From Marivirga sp. (GTDB lineage Bacteria; Bacteroidota; Bacteroidia; Cytophagales; Cyclobacteriaceae), in the NCBI RefSeq assembly GCF_024636815.1, contig NZ_JAGXGF010000241.1:1-43288 (forward strand): a stretch of 43,288 bases of DNA. The letters run 5' to 3'. The number at the start of each line of letters is the position of its first letter. Position 1 is the stretch's first letter. Both the position numbers and the translations under genes were made by a program. Positions 1-7,904 of the stretch are shown here, piece after piece. A model generated the notes under the pieces. The model saw nothing but the letters and a program-made list of their open reading frames with translations. It was not told the origin of the DNA and did not search any database.

Positions 1-533
1 CTGCTAAAAGCAGAATACATAAGCCCTATAAGGGTGACATTATTGCATTAAGGCAGGAGTTTGAAGCTATTACTAACCTAAATCCTAATATTGTTATCAT
101 AATTTTAACCCTACGGAGCAAAACAGTCTGCGAAGTCAGTACTTCAATGATATCATTAAAACTGTATTATCCTGTAAGATCACTATAATTGTAAATTTCC
201 TATTAATAGATGTCCACCAAAGTCCAACGGGACGACACTTCGGTAACTTAGCTCATGGCACTGCATCCAAGCCCTGGAAGGGTGACATTATTGCGAAAAG
301 TTAAAAGCTCGAAGTGGGAAGATAAGTCAGGATAGAAGGTCAGACTTTAGCCTAAGAAAATTAAATTCTTGTTTCACAACCACCCCGCCCTTCGGGCGTC
401 CCTTCTTTTTGTAAGGAGGGAAACTGCTTCGAGCAAGCTAGGAATGTTTTGTAATTTCAGATGCTGTCGCCAGTTGGCAAAGAGCTTCCGCTAACTAGCG
501 GATGATGGGTTTGTCTTAAATCTAGGCTCTCCC
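1..533. other. Non-coding left edge with repeat fragments
   Basis: No gene is supported here. Two copies of a short repeat reading GCCCTNNAAGGGTGACATTATTGC-like sequence lie at about 22-46 and 270-294. A degenerate reverse-orientation copy of the CCCCTCCTT...AAGGAGGGG / GGACGGGGTGGTT repeat lies at about 377-432, and a partial CCGCTAnCTAGCGG repeat at about 482-510. The next gene ends at 534, so this is the region downstream of the first glycosyltransferase. Confidence 0.7.
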
Positions 534-1667
534 CTATACATACTCCTTCAAAATAGCCTTCCAAACTTTCTCCTGATCATATTTCTCTAAAATAGAGGCT
601 CTGGATTTAGTTGCTAAGACCTGTCTCTTTTCCGAATTGCTTAACAACTCTTCCATAGCGGATTTGAGTTGAGCGGTATCTTTAACAGGCACTATCAAAC
701 CATTTTCATTGTGAGTAATGATTTCATTACTACCATTAATATCGGATACTATACATGGCAATTCCATAGCGGCTGCTTGCAATACCACATTTGGGAAACC
801 TTCTCTGTAAGACGGAAATACAAAAACATCAGCTGCGGCTAAAAACGGGCGAATATCTTTTTGAAAACCTACATGAACAATGTGATCATTTGTTGAGATA
901 CCTTCTTTAATTTCAGCTTTTACGGGCTCTCTCTCATCTTCAAAAGCACCAACTAATAGAAGATAAACTTCTTCCTTTATGCCCAAAAACGCTTCCACTA
1001 ATTCATGAATACCTTTGTCTTCCACTATTCTCCCTACAAAAGCAAACACTATTGCTTCTGAAGGAATACTATGCTCAGTTCTTAGATTTGAAATTATTTT
1101 TAGATCAATATTTTCCTTGGCAAAATATTCAGTATTAATTCCATTTGAACTCCCCTCTCCTTTAATCTTAAACTTCCTTTCATAAGCAGGGAATTCCTCA
1201 ATCATATAGTCTTTGAGTTTATAGGAATTGGGATAAACTTTATGTGCACAGAAATAAGTAACTTTTTCAGTAATCTTTAAAATGATTTTAGTCAAACCAG
1301 TAGCTTCCATTAGCGGCATGCCTGCTACGGTATGCATCCTAAGCTTAACACCTGTGAAATTAGCTGCCATCATGCCCAATAGCCCTGCTTTTGGAGTGTG
1401 GGTGTGGACTATATCCGGCTTTTCTTTCTGAATTAATCGAATGAGTTGCCAAAGCGCTTTTAGGTCTTTAAATGGACTTAAAGTACGTGTAAAATCGATA
1501 GGAAAATGTTTAACGCCTTCCCTTTCTACTACTTCTTTAACTTCCGGACCATCAGCACTGGCGGTAATTACTTCATAGCCGTTTTCCTGCATATACTTCA
1601 GTTGTCCTTTCAATAGGATATTTAAGGATATTGGGACTGTAGTAATGCGGAGGATTTTCTTTTTCAA
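534..1667 (-). CDS. Glycosyltransferase family 4 (capsule/EPS type)
   Basis: This 377-residue protein is a GT-B fold retaining glycosyltransferase that should add one sugar to the lipid-linked glycan at the cytoplasmic membrane. The N-terminal acceptor domain carries HTHTPKAGLLGMMAA near residue 90, typical of CapM/TuaC-like enzymes. The C-terminal donor domain starts at FAFVGRIVEDKG (about 208), and the nucleotide-sugar motif is the EGFPNVVLQAAAMELP stretch near 290. Length is normal for GT4. No ATG is available at the N-terminus; the start is a TTG followed by AAA, with the expected first residues MKKKILRITTV. It is the last gene in reading order in the window, and a repeat element separates it from the deacetylase upstream. 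Sugar specificity cannot be read from sequence. Confidence 0.9.
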   Translation of the reverse strand: MKKKILRITTVPISLNILLKGQLKYMQENGYEVITASADGPEVKEVVEREGVKHFPIDFTRTLSPFKDLKALWQLIRLIQKEKPDIVHTHTPKAGLLGMMAANFTGVKLRMHTVAGMPLMEATGLTKIILKITEKVTYFCAHKVYPNSYKLKDYMIEEFPAYERKFKIKGEGSSNGINTEYFAKENIDLKIISNLRTEHSIPSEAIVFAFVGRIVEDKGIHELVEAFLGIKEEVYLLLVGAFEDEREPVKAEIKEGISTNDHIVHVGFQKDIRPFLAAADVFVFPSYREGFPNVVLQAAAMELPCIVSDINGSNEIITHNENGLIVPVKDTAQLKSAMEELLSNSEKRQVLATKSRASILEKYDQEKVWKAILKEYV

Positions 1668-1770
1668 GTGCAGAGGTGTTGAGGTTTTGATGTTTTTAAG
1701 TTTTATTCTGCTAAGATGCTAATTTTTGATTTCTATAGAAACTATAATTAAATGAAAAGCATTTTTAAAA

Positions 1771-1942
1771 CGACCAAAGGTCGTGATTGAACCGCAAAGA
1801 CGCCAAGACGCAAAGAGCTATACTTAAGAATTAGTAATTTGATAATAATAAATTCTAGTCTTAGCATCCGATTCATGTTTAACTGTAAATAATAACTTTT
1901 ATTTTCCTTTGCGCCTTTGCGGTTAGTCCACAGCCTTAGGCT
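1771..1942. repeat. Intergenic inverted-repeat element, copy 1
   Basis: The left end is the palindrome CGACCAAAGGTCG followed by AACCGCAAAGACGC. The right end is TTTGCGCCTTTGCGGTTA followed by CAGCCTTAGGCTG. The arms are inverted and enclose about 90 bp of AT-rich spacer. The right end overlaps the last codons of the deacetylase gene (stop at 1923). Confidence 0.8.
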
Positions 1943-2921
1943 GTAAAAGCTCCAAAATCTCCCCCATATTCAAACTCTCCATGCCGTATTCTTTCTGCAA
2001 AAAGCTATAATGACTTAAGATCTCTTTCAATCCAGCCATATTCTCCTCAGAATGATTCCCGAAATTATGCGGATGCCACCACAAATGATAAAACTCTCCA
2101 TTTTGAGCGGCAAGGGTCATTTCCTTTTTAATCCTGTTGATTTTCTTTTGGTTCAAGAATGATTCCTTTGGATTATAAGGTCTCAGTAAGCGACTTGCTG
2201 GCAGCAAATAAACACCTTCCTGCTTTTTGATGGCATCTATTCCATAGGAAGTCTTGCCTCCAATATTGAAATAAGCATCTAAGCCACGGTTTAAGCGTTT
2301 CCATTTAGATTCATTTAAAGCTCCATCTGCTGTATTCCACCACCAATCAACAGGGTTTGAGCGTATAATTCCAATTCCATTATCTTTACAAACTTTCAAA
2401 TAAGCTGCATTAAATTGATTTCGAGGAAATACTAAAGATTTCAATGACTTTCCGTATTTCTGAGCAGCTTTCTGGATAGCTTTTGAATCTGCATCAAATT
2501 GCTCGGTGCTTTGTCCTGCTTCATTGCAGTAATAGTGGGCAAAACTATGAGATGAAAGCTCCTGCCCTTTTCTTTTGACAATTTCTCCAATTAAGGAATC
2601 GGCATAATGGAAAGGATCTTCTTTTTCATTTTCGCCTATACCAGTATTTTGCATAAAATGATAAGCTGAAAGCGCTTCTTGAGCATAATTTGGTTTCAGT
2701 TCCGGACTATTTTCTTCTATTTCTGTTTTATTATGGTGCATTAGCAAACCAACCGTAGCCCAGCTCACATGCACTTCATGTTGCTCAAATAAACCCAAAA
2801 GCTGTGGAATGAGCTTACGGGTATTTAGAAAATACTGCTTTTTTGCTTCATCTAAGGGCCATTTTTCAAATCCGCCCCAATGCAGTTCAAAGTCTAGTGA
2901 TATGGTGAATACTGATTTCAA
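1923..2921 (-). CDS. Polysaccharide deacetylase family protein (NodB-like, CE4)
   Basis: This 332-residue protein resembles divergent CE4 deacetylases common in polysaccharide loci, which remove N- or O-acetyl groups from glycans. Visible motifs are SLDFELHWG at residues 8-16 (the first catalytic aspartates), SSHSFAHYY near 120 (matching the metal-binding S/THxxxH motif), FPRNQ near 165 and WWHPHNFG near 285. No signal peptide is seen, so a cytoplasmic or precursor-level role is possible. The start appears to be TTG followed by AAA, since no ATG precedes the conserved motif. The final residues (QPKAVD) are encoded by the palindrome and arm of a repeat, so the natural C-terminus has probably been rewritten. 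Confidence 0.85.
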   Translation of the reverse strand: MKSVFTISLDFELHWGGFEKWPLDEAKKQYFLNTRKLIPQLLGLFEQHEVHVSWATVGLLMHHNKTEIEENSPELKPNYAQEALSAYHFMQNTGIGENEKEDPFHYADSLIGEIVKRKGQELSSHSFAHYYCNEAGQSTEQFDADSKAIQKAAQKYGKSLKSLVFPRNQFNAAYLKVCKDNGIGIIRSNPVDWWWNTADGALNESKWKRLNRGLDAYFNIGGKTSYGIDAIKKQEGVYLLPASRLLRPYNPKESFLNQKKINRIKKEMTLAAQNGEFYHLWWHPHNFGNHSEENMAGLKEILSHYSFLQKEYGMESLNMGEILELLQPKAVD

Positions 2922-2954
2922 ATAGTTCTTTTACTACAAATCTATTAATTATTA

Positions 2955-3150
2955 CCAGCAAAGCTGGTTTTTTGAACCACAAAGTCACAAAGAAATAAAT
3001 TAGGAATTATGAATTTTGAAATTACGAATTGATATGTCATTACTAGCTTTTTAAAAATGAAAATACAGAACCGTAGCCATTTTAATATTTTTTCTTTGTG
3101 AAAACTTAGTGTCTTCGTGTCTTTGTGGTTAACCCTACAGCCTATGGCTG
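2955..3150. repeat. Intergenic inverted-repeat element, copy 2
   Basis: The left palindrome CCAGCAAAGCTGG is followed by GAACCACAAAGTCACAAAG. The right arm GTGTCTTCGTGTCTTTGTGG leads to CAGCCTATGGCTG, which directly abuts the TGA stop of the GNAT gene at 3151. A 69-codon open frame through this element is only translated repeat. Confidence 0.8.
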
Positions 3151-4098
3151 TCAAAACACCTCCAGGTCACCCAAAGCAGGATGCCAATTATTAAATCCCT
3201 GAAATTCAGTCAAATCTTTTTCTGCCAAGGTTCTTATAGTCACATCAGGGCCCAAGTTTTTGTTTTGCTTTAAGATTCCAGGTAGCTTTATTGGCTCGAA
3301 ACCGCTGATGCTCATATAATCAAAATCGTTTTGATAGTATACTTCATCTAAGAGTTGTTCTATATCCTGTTTTTGACCAAATACATCACAAATTCTCAGC
3401 TCTACTCCTAGCCCTCCAGCTTTTAATCGAAAAATCACGCAGGCATTATCATTGAAATGCGCATAATATGGTATGATCGGAACTTCTTCATATCGCCATT
3501 TCAGATAGTTCAAACTGTAGGCCGTACCCCAAACAGTACTTTCTTTAAAATTAAATTGAAATTGATTCAAGGCTTTTTGCAGATCATATTCAGCCCCATT
3601 TGGCAGTTCTAAAAAACTTGTTTCGTTCTTTCCTTTTAGCTTTGCAATGGCAATTTTGATAGGTTTTTTAATGCTTATTTGAATAGGGAGTTTACCTGCT
3701 TCCTCCCAGCCCATTTTTAAATAACCTGGCTTACTTTGATTATTGGGGGTGTTAAATACCAGATGAACTCCGTCTTTTTCACATTGCTCCAGCAAACCTA
3801 GAGTCAATTTTTTGAATATTCCTTTGCCTTGATGCGCAGGATCTGTAGCAGTATCTACTGCTCTAATTGCTTTAAAGATTTGCCCTTCCTTTTCCCAATT
3901 CCATTGCATAAAAGCCCGCACTCCAATCAGCTTCCCTTCTTCCTCTGCGACCCAAACGGGTGAAGCACCAAAAGGATTATTGATGTGTTTCCATTGCCAA
4001 TAGGCTTCAGATTTAGGCATAAGCGATTCGCCCAGACTGGATTTCAGTAGCTGGACGATGTTGGTAACGTCTGATTTTTTAGCAGGGCGTATGTTCAT
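3151..4098 (-). CDS. GNAT family N-acetyltransferase-like protein
   Basis: The first 150 residues look like a GNAT domain: MNIRPAKKSDVTNIVQLL at the N-terminus, and the acetyl-CoA loop in AVDTATDPAHQGKGIFKKL near residues 78-96, matching the R/QxxGxG/A motif. The remaining 165 residues form a second, less clear domain as in two-domain FemAB/GNAT proteins of EPS clusters. It probably acylates a sugar or amino group on a glycan precursor in the cytoplasm. The ATG at 4098 follows an AGAGAGAA purine stretch. Proximity to the deacetylase suggests paired editing of acyl groups. The substrate is unknown. Confidence 0.75.
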   Translation of the reverse strand: MNIRPAKKSDVTNIVQLLKSSLGESLMPKSEAYWQWKHINNPFGASPVWVAEEEGKLIGVRAFMQWNWEKEGQIFKAIRAVDTATDPAHQGKGIFKKLTLGLLEQCEKDGVHLVFNTPNNQSKPGYLKMGWEEAGKLPIQISIKKPIKIAIAKLKGKNETSFLELPNGAEYDLQKALNQFQFNFKESTVWGTAYSLNYLKWRYEEVPIIPYYAHFNDNACVIFRLKAGGLGVELRICDVFGQKQDIEQLLDEVYYQNDFDYMSISGFEPIKLPGILKQNKNLGPDVTIRTLAEKDLTEFQGFNNWHPALGDLEVF

Positions 4099-4111
4099 TT
4101 CTCTCTAGTAA

Positions 4112-4293
4112 GCAGCAAAGCTGCAGTATAACCACAAAGACACAAAGGCACAAAGTTTATTTTTAAAGAATCTATTAATTCTCATGCAATTATTCCATTA
4201 AAAAAAGTCTAAAGCTCTTGGTAGCATTTGGTAACCAGAATCTTTTTTTCTTAGTGCCTTCGTGTCTTTGTGGTTCAATCCAGCCTTTGGCTG
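4112..4293. repeat. Intergenic inverted-repeat element, copy 3
   Basis: A textbook copy. GCAGCAAAGCTGC is followed by AACCACAAAGACACAAAGGC, then about 90 bp of spacer, then TGCCTTCGTGTCTTTGTGG, then CAGCCTTTGGCTG. It fills the gap between the GNAT start and the GxxExxY stop at 4297. Confidence 0.85.
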
Positions 4294-4296
4294 TTT

Positions 4297-4677
4297 TTAT
4301 AAATAACCATTGATGACTCTTTTGATCCCATCTTTGATCAGTGGGACATTAAAGTTCATTAATAAGCCTAATTTGTTATTGGTAAGTTTTAAATAAGTTA
4401 ATAACTGTGCTTTATGGATAGGCATAAAAGAATCAACACATTTTATTTCAATTATTAGCTTATCTTCAACCAATAGGTCAATACGATAGCCTAATTCAAT
4501 TTTTTTATTTTTGTAGACGACTGGTAAAACGACTTCCTTCTGTACCTTTAGACCAGCATCTGTTATTTCGGAAAACAAACATTCCTGATATACATTTTCA
4601 AGTAAACCAGCACCTAATTCTGTATGGACTTGATATGCTGCATTCACTACAATTTTAGATAATTCATTCTCGCTCAT
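4297..4677 (-). CDS. GxxExxY protein (PD-(D/E)XK nuclease-like)
   Basis: Starting at the ATG at 4677 gives 126 residues beginning MSENELSKIVVNAAYQVH. An upstream TTG at 4737 would add 20 poorly conserved residues. The family name motif G-L-L-E-N-V-Y occurs near residue 24. The nuclease-like core appears as YRIDLLVEDKLIIEIKC followed by QLLTYLKLT, and the protein ends NFNVPLIKDGIKRVIN as is typical. These proteins are abundant in Bacteroidota, often near polysaccharide genes or mobile DNA; their role is unproven. Repeat elements flank both sides, so the gene is likely an independent insertion. Confidence 0.85.
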   Translation of the reverse strand: MSENELSKIVVNAAYQVHTELGAGLLENVYQECLFSEITDAGLKVQKEVVLPVVYKNKKIELGYRIDLLVEDKLIIEIKCVDSFMPIHKAQLLTYLKLTNNKLGLLMNFNVPLIKDGIKRVINGYL

Positions 4678-4764
4678 TAGAGATACAGTTTGGGTTGAAA
4701 TAAATATTTCCGTAAACTTATTAATAACTTTAATCAATAAAAAAGCGGAAACTCTTAATTTTAT

Positions 4765-4812
4765 TTCCTTTGTGCCTTCGTGTCTTTGTGGTTCAATTCA
4801 GCCTTTGGCTGT
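4765..4812. repeat. Solo right half of the inverted-repeat element
   Basis: Only the right arm (TGTGCCTTCGTGTCTTTGTGG) and the palindrome CAGCCTTTGGCTG are present. The palindrome encodes the final T-A-K-G of the glycosyltransferase that stops at 4798. Confidence 0.8.
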
Positions 4813-6015
4813 AGCTAAATAAACCTCTTCCAATTCATCCACCATCCTTTTCAAACTAAATGCCTCTTCAACCCTTTTTCTAGCATTTTTCGCCAATTCA
4901 ATTCTCAATTCATCATCCCTCAGCATCTCTAATTTACCAGCCAGTTGTTCCCAGTCATCAACACCCACCATCAACCCACTTTCTCCATCTTCTACTACTT
5001 CTTTAACTCCACCAGCATCAGTTGTCACAATGGCGCATTCCATGCTCATAGCCTCAAGAAGTGCAATGGGTAAGCCCTCAAATTCTGAGCTCATCATAAA
5101 GACATCCATAATGGAGAACCAGTCTTTGGTATTAGTCTGCAGACCGGGCAGGAATAACTGCTTCTCTAAGCCTAATTCAGTTCGTAATTGCAATAATTCT
5201 GCTGCAAATGGCCCATTACCCACTATCACCCCTCTGAGGTTTGGGTTTTCTTTTGCAGCTTGATGAAATACCTTTATCCATTCCACTAAACGCTTCTGAA
5301 ACCGGAAAACCGCAATCGTGCCCACAATCTGAAGATCATGGTTATCTCTTTTGTGTGAGATTAGCTTTTGTAAAACCTCTTTTCCATTGTCAAAAGGCAA
5401 TTCCTCGGAAGCCTCTTGATTCGCTCGAAAAGTGATAGCCGTTGACTCCTCAGCTAGCGCTTCTACTTCCTCAGCAGTTTGATCTAAAGACTTTCGTTGA
5501 AAGTAATCAGTATTTACTCCATTGAGTACCGTTTGGACAGGCACTTTGGGATTTATATTCTGCTTAATAGAAGTTTCCACATCACTACTTACGGCAATAG
5601 CTTTAGATTGCCAGTTGAACGTCCATTTATTGAGGTAAAACGTAGCTTTATGATAGCGTTCTTGTTTATTATGCTCAGTATAAACAAGTGGAATCTTATT
5701 ACTTTTATGCAGAAAACGAGCTAAAAAGCCGGCCCAGGGCAAATGCGCATGAATCAAATCGATCTTATGTTGTTGTACATAGCGATCCACCTTATCAATC
5801 TGCCGCATCAACTGCATATTGTTTTTAGCTGCAAAGCAAGTGACTGTCCCGCCAGCACTTTCCAAAGCCTCTACCATCTGGTCTTTCCAGGGCAGGAAAT
5901 AGATATAATGGAATTCAAATCGCTCTTGATCGTGAAGCTTCAAGGTTTCAGGTAAAAGCATCTCTGCCCCACCTCTACCAAGGGATTTTATAATGTGAAG
6001 AACTTTTATTTTCAT
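4798..6015 (-). CDS. Glycosyltransferase family 4
   Basis: This 405-residue GT-B glycosyltransferase begins VLHIIKSLGRGGAEMLL, the usual acceptor-domain start with a glycine-rich loop. HAHLPWAGFLARFL lies near residue 90. The donor domain begins at IVGTIAVFRFQKRLVEWIKVF (about 232), and the nucleotide-sugar motif is SEFEGLPIALLEAMSMECAI near 310. The inter-domain linker carries an extra, glutamate-rich stretch at about residues 176-222 not usual for the family. The last residues TAKG come from a repeat palindrome. The start is ATG. It should act at the inner face of the cytoplasmic membrane; donor and acceptor are unknown. Confidence 0.9.
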   Translation of the reverse strand: MKIKVLHIIKSLGRGGAEMLLPETLKLHDQERFEFHYIYFLPWKDQMVEALESAGGTVTCFAAKNNMQLMRQIDKVDRYVQQHKIDLIHAHLPWAGFLARFLHKSNKIPLVYTEHNKQERYHKATFYLNKWTFNWQSKAIAVSSDVETSIKQNINPKVPVQTVLNGVNTDYFQRKSLDQTAEEVEALAEESTAITFRANQEASEELPFDNGKEVLQKLISHKRDNHDLQIVGTIAVFRFQKRLVEWIKVFHQAAKENPNLRGVIVGNGPFAAELLQLRTELGLEKQLFLPGLQTNTKDWFSIMDVFMMSSEFEGLPIALLEAMSMECAIVTTDAGGVKEVVEDGESGLMVGVDDWEQLAGKLEMLRDDELRIELAKNARKRVEEAFSLKRMVDELEEVYLATAKG

Positions 6016-6030
6016 TGCAATTGCGACTTA

Positions 6031-6357
6031 AACCGCAAAGCTAAAGCTTTTTTTGAACCACAAAGACACTAAGTCACAAAGAAAAATTTAACCACAAAAG
6101 ATAAAAAAAAGAAAACAACCTGTCCCGACCACTCGGGAATGTTTATCAGCTAAAGCTGATTGCCGGAACCACAAAGGCACAAAGACACTAAGGGATTTCA
6201 GAAAAGCTGAAACACATTTAATTTTTACATTAAGATGCCGTAATAAATTATGCGGTTAGTTCCAGAGCTTTATCTCTTTTTTTATTATTTTTCTTTGCGC
6301 CCCTGTCTGCCGTCAGGCAAGTTGGCGTCTTAGCGGTTAGTCACAGCCTTTGGCTCT
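6031..6357. repeat. Composite inverted-repeat element, nested
   Basis: Several copies are nested. Left arms GAACCACAAAGACACTAAG near 6054 and GGAACCACAAAGGCACAAAG near 6165 accompany palindromes AAAGCTAAAGCTTT and ATCAGCTAAAGCTGAT. A TCCCGACCACTCGGGA hairpin lies near 6122. The right side reads TTTGCGCCCCTGTCTGCCGT, then GGCGTCTTAGCGGTTAG and CAGCCTTTGGCT. It lies between a glycosyltransferase start and the remnant zeta toxin end. Confidence 0.75.
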
Positions 6358-6646
6358 CATCAAGATAGATTACTTTTTTTTAGCTAAATATTGTAATAAA
6401 TATTCCACTACCCATTCAGGGGCATTTTTGTTGTGGAAAATTAATTGCATATCCTTCTTCTCCAAAATTACAGAATTTTTGAAGGAAGTACTGTCAATTA
6501 CATAGGCTCGATCAGCTATTGAGAAAGCTGATTTTAAAAGAGCTAAACTTTTATAGTAACGGTCTATTATTTTTTGATTATCAACATCATGACCTCCTTT
6601 TTTCACTCTTTTTAGCACTCTTTACACGTTGATTTGAGGGTCTATA

Positions 6647-6696
6647 CCCCTCATCCGCTAACCAGCGGAAGCTCCCCTAAAACAGGGGAGCATCAG
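6647..6696. repeat. CCCCTCATCCGCT...GGGGAGCA repeat inside the zeta gene
   Basis: It contains CCGCTAACCAGCGG followed by CTCCCCTAAAACAGGGGAG, two consecutive hairpins. The same unit recurs near 38204 and 38532, and partially near 482 and 42832. Confidence 0.8.
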
Positions 6697-6790
6697 TGCG
6701 TGCAAAATATCCATAGGTTTAATCTCTTAAAATGTTTGTTTTTAAACACCAAGACAATAAGGATGAAAATTGAAATATAGATTATTTCTT

Positions 6791-6849
6791 TGCTCGAAGC
6801 AGCTCCCCTCCTTAAAAAAGGAGGGGTGTCCGAAGGACGGGGTGGTTGT
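6791..6849. repeat. CTCCCCTCCTT...GGACGGGGTGGTT repeat inside the zeta gene
   Basis: A hairpin CCCCTCCTTAAAAAAGGAGGGG is followed by TGTCCGAAGGACGGGGTGGTT. Further copies are near 377 (reverse), 38642 and 42955. Confidence 0.8.
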
Positions 6850-7088
6850 AAATAATTAAGTACTTCTCCCTAGGTTTTCAAAATAATTCTCTATTTTTTG
6901 GGCAACTGTTTTTGGAAGGTAAGACGATATTTCTAGAGAGTTATTCTTTCTTAAATCAACCTCTATTACATCAGCATTAATAAAATATCCTATGCTAAAT
7001 TGTGAATTTATCTCTTCTATTAGAGTAGATTTACCAGAACCATTTGGACCGGCAAATAATCTGAATTTTGGTTGCTTATCTTTGATAC

Positions 7089-7298
7089 TCAAATACTAAA
7101 ATCTTCAATATTCAGTTCTTTATAACCAAACTCCGCTTTTTTTAACCGCTCTGTTCTACCATCAGGATAAATTTTTACAACGTACCCATCTCTTACAGTA
7201 ATTCTGGCTAATTTATGAAGCTCCATGTCTTCTTTATTAATAGCCTTATAAGCCTTACTAATATTGCGTTTAAGTGCTTCTGTTGTTAATTTTTTCAT
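7089..7298 (-). CDS. Small antitoxin-like partner of the zeta toxin remnant
   Basis: This 69-residue, lysine-rich protein begins MKKLTTEALKRNISKAYKAI and ends GYKELNIEDFSI. Its stop overlaps the TTG start of the zeta-like reading frame, the tight coupling expected of an antitoxin-toxin pair. The family is not one I can name with certainty; the assignment as antitoxin is inference from the linkage. The frame is intact although the toxin is broken. The ATG lies about 25 bp downstream of an unusual hairpin leader (7321-7398), which may regulate it. Confidence 0.55.
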   Translation of the reverse strand: MKKLTTEALKRNISKAYKAINKEDMELHKLARITVRDGYVVKIYPDGRTERLKKAEFGYKELNIEDFSI

Positions 7299-7320
7299 GT
7301 GTATAGGTTTATTTTAAACG

Positions 7321-7398
7321 GTCACATGGAATCTTTGATAAAAATTCAGCTTTGTGATGTTAAATATTCAAAGCTGAATTTTTATGTCGATTTCATAA
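7321..7398 (-). promoter_or_regulatory. Leader hairpin with conserved flanks, copy A
   Basis: A perfect 17-bp inverted repeat (7338-7354 pairs with 7369-7385) with a 14-nt loop. On the minus strand it is preceded by TTATGAAATCGACA and followed by TCAAAGATTCCATGTGAC. The flanks themselves can pair (ATGAAATC with GATTCCAT, one mismatch). The same arrangement with an unrelated stem precedes gmd at 13917-13995. The role is unknown; it could be a structured 5' leader or a small mobile hairpin. Confidence 0.6.
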
Positions 7399-7475
7399 TA
7401 ATGTGTTCTTACTTGATGTATTAACAATTATATTTCAAATATAGTTTTTCAATCTGGATTATCAAGATGTTGACT

Positions 7476-7851
7476 ACAAAGCTTTTTTTAACCACAAAGG
7501 CACAAAGACACGAAGTTGTTTTAGCTAAAGCAAAAACACAATTAATTATTACCTTAAGATGTGCAGATCAAATTGGGCGATTAGTTCCCGAGTTTCCCGA
7601 TGAATACGGGACAGGTTAGCGGTTAGTCCAAGAGCTTTAGCTCTCCTTATTATTTTCCTTAGCGTCTTTGCGCCTCCCGACTTGCAGTACGGGACAGGTT
7701 ATGCGGTTAGTTTTAGAGCTTTAGCTCTTCTAATTATTTTCGTTTGCGCTTTGGCGTCTCCCGACTTGCAGTGCGGGACAGGTTTGCGGTTACTAGCAGT
7801 TTTTTTCTTTGTGCCTTTGTGTCTTTGTGGTTAGTTACAGCCTTTGGCTGT
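7476..7851. repeat. Composite inverted-repeat element with tandem right halves
   Basis: A left arm (TTTTTAACCACAAAGGCACAAAGACACG) near 7485 is followed by four right-half units ending near 7645, 7726, 7795 and 7850. Two middle units form a tandem repeat with a period of about 84 bp, each with AGAGCTTTAGCTCT and TCCCGACTTGCAGTNCGGGA. The last unit carries CAGCCTTTGGCTG. It fills the gap upstream of the plus-strand membrane protein; no gene is present between 7299 and 7904. Confidence 0.8.
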
Positions 7852-7904
7852 TTTTATTATTTAAAAGCTTTGCTGTCTTAGCATTAAGACTGTATTTTTG
7901 TCTC

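Larger units (their letters stand above)
6370..7092 (-). pseudogene. Disrupted zeta-toxin-like kinase (P-loop), split by repeats
   Basis: Two separated open pieces look like one zeta toxin-type P-loop protein. The 5' piece (6856-7092, 78 codons, TTG start overlapping the upstream stop) has the Walker A motif FAGPNGSGKSTL near residue 13 and NADVIEVDL, and breaks off after ENLGRST. The 3' piece (6370-6618) resumes with RVKKGGHDVDNQKIIDRYYK, the usual second half of the family, and ends near VVEYLLQYLAKKK. The expected middle region of roughly 60-70 residues is absent. In its place is about 240 bp holding two different repeat elements (6647-6696 and 6791-6849). The gene should not make an active toxin. 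Confidence 0.75.

Noticed and set aside
2945-3154. Minus-strand open frame of 69 codons starting MTAIGCRVNHKDTK
   Set aside because: It is only translation of the intergenic repeat; NHKDTK is what its arm encodes in one frame.
4678-4737. Longer GxxExxY protein from a TTG at 4737
   Set aside because: The additional 20 residues lack family features and the ATG at 4677 gives the usual length and N-terminus.
5030-5955. Several plus-strand open frames opposite a glycosyltransferase
   Set aside because: They are antisense shadows of a clear GT4 gene.
7580-7850. Possible CRISPR array
   Set aside because: The units are about 84 bp with palindromes, not short identical repeats with unique spacers of constant length, and no cas genes are present.
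7809-7904. Longer start for the plus-strand membrane protein
   Set aside because: The first 32 codons are the intergenic repeat; the ATG at 7905 starts the first hydrophobic segment.
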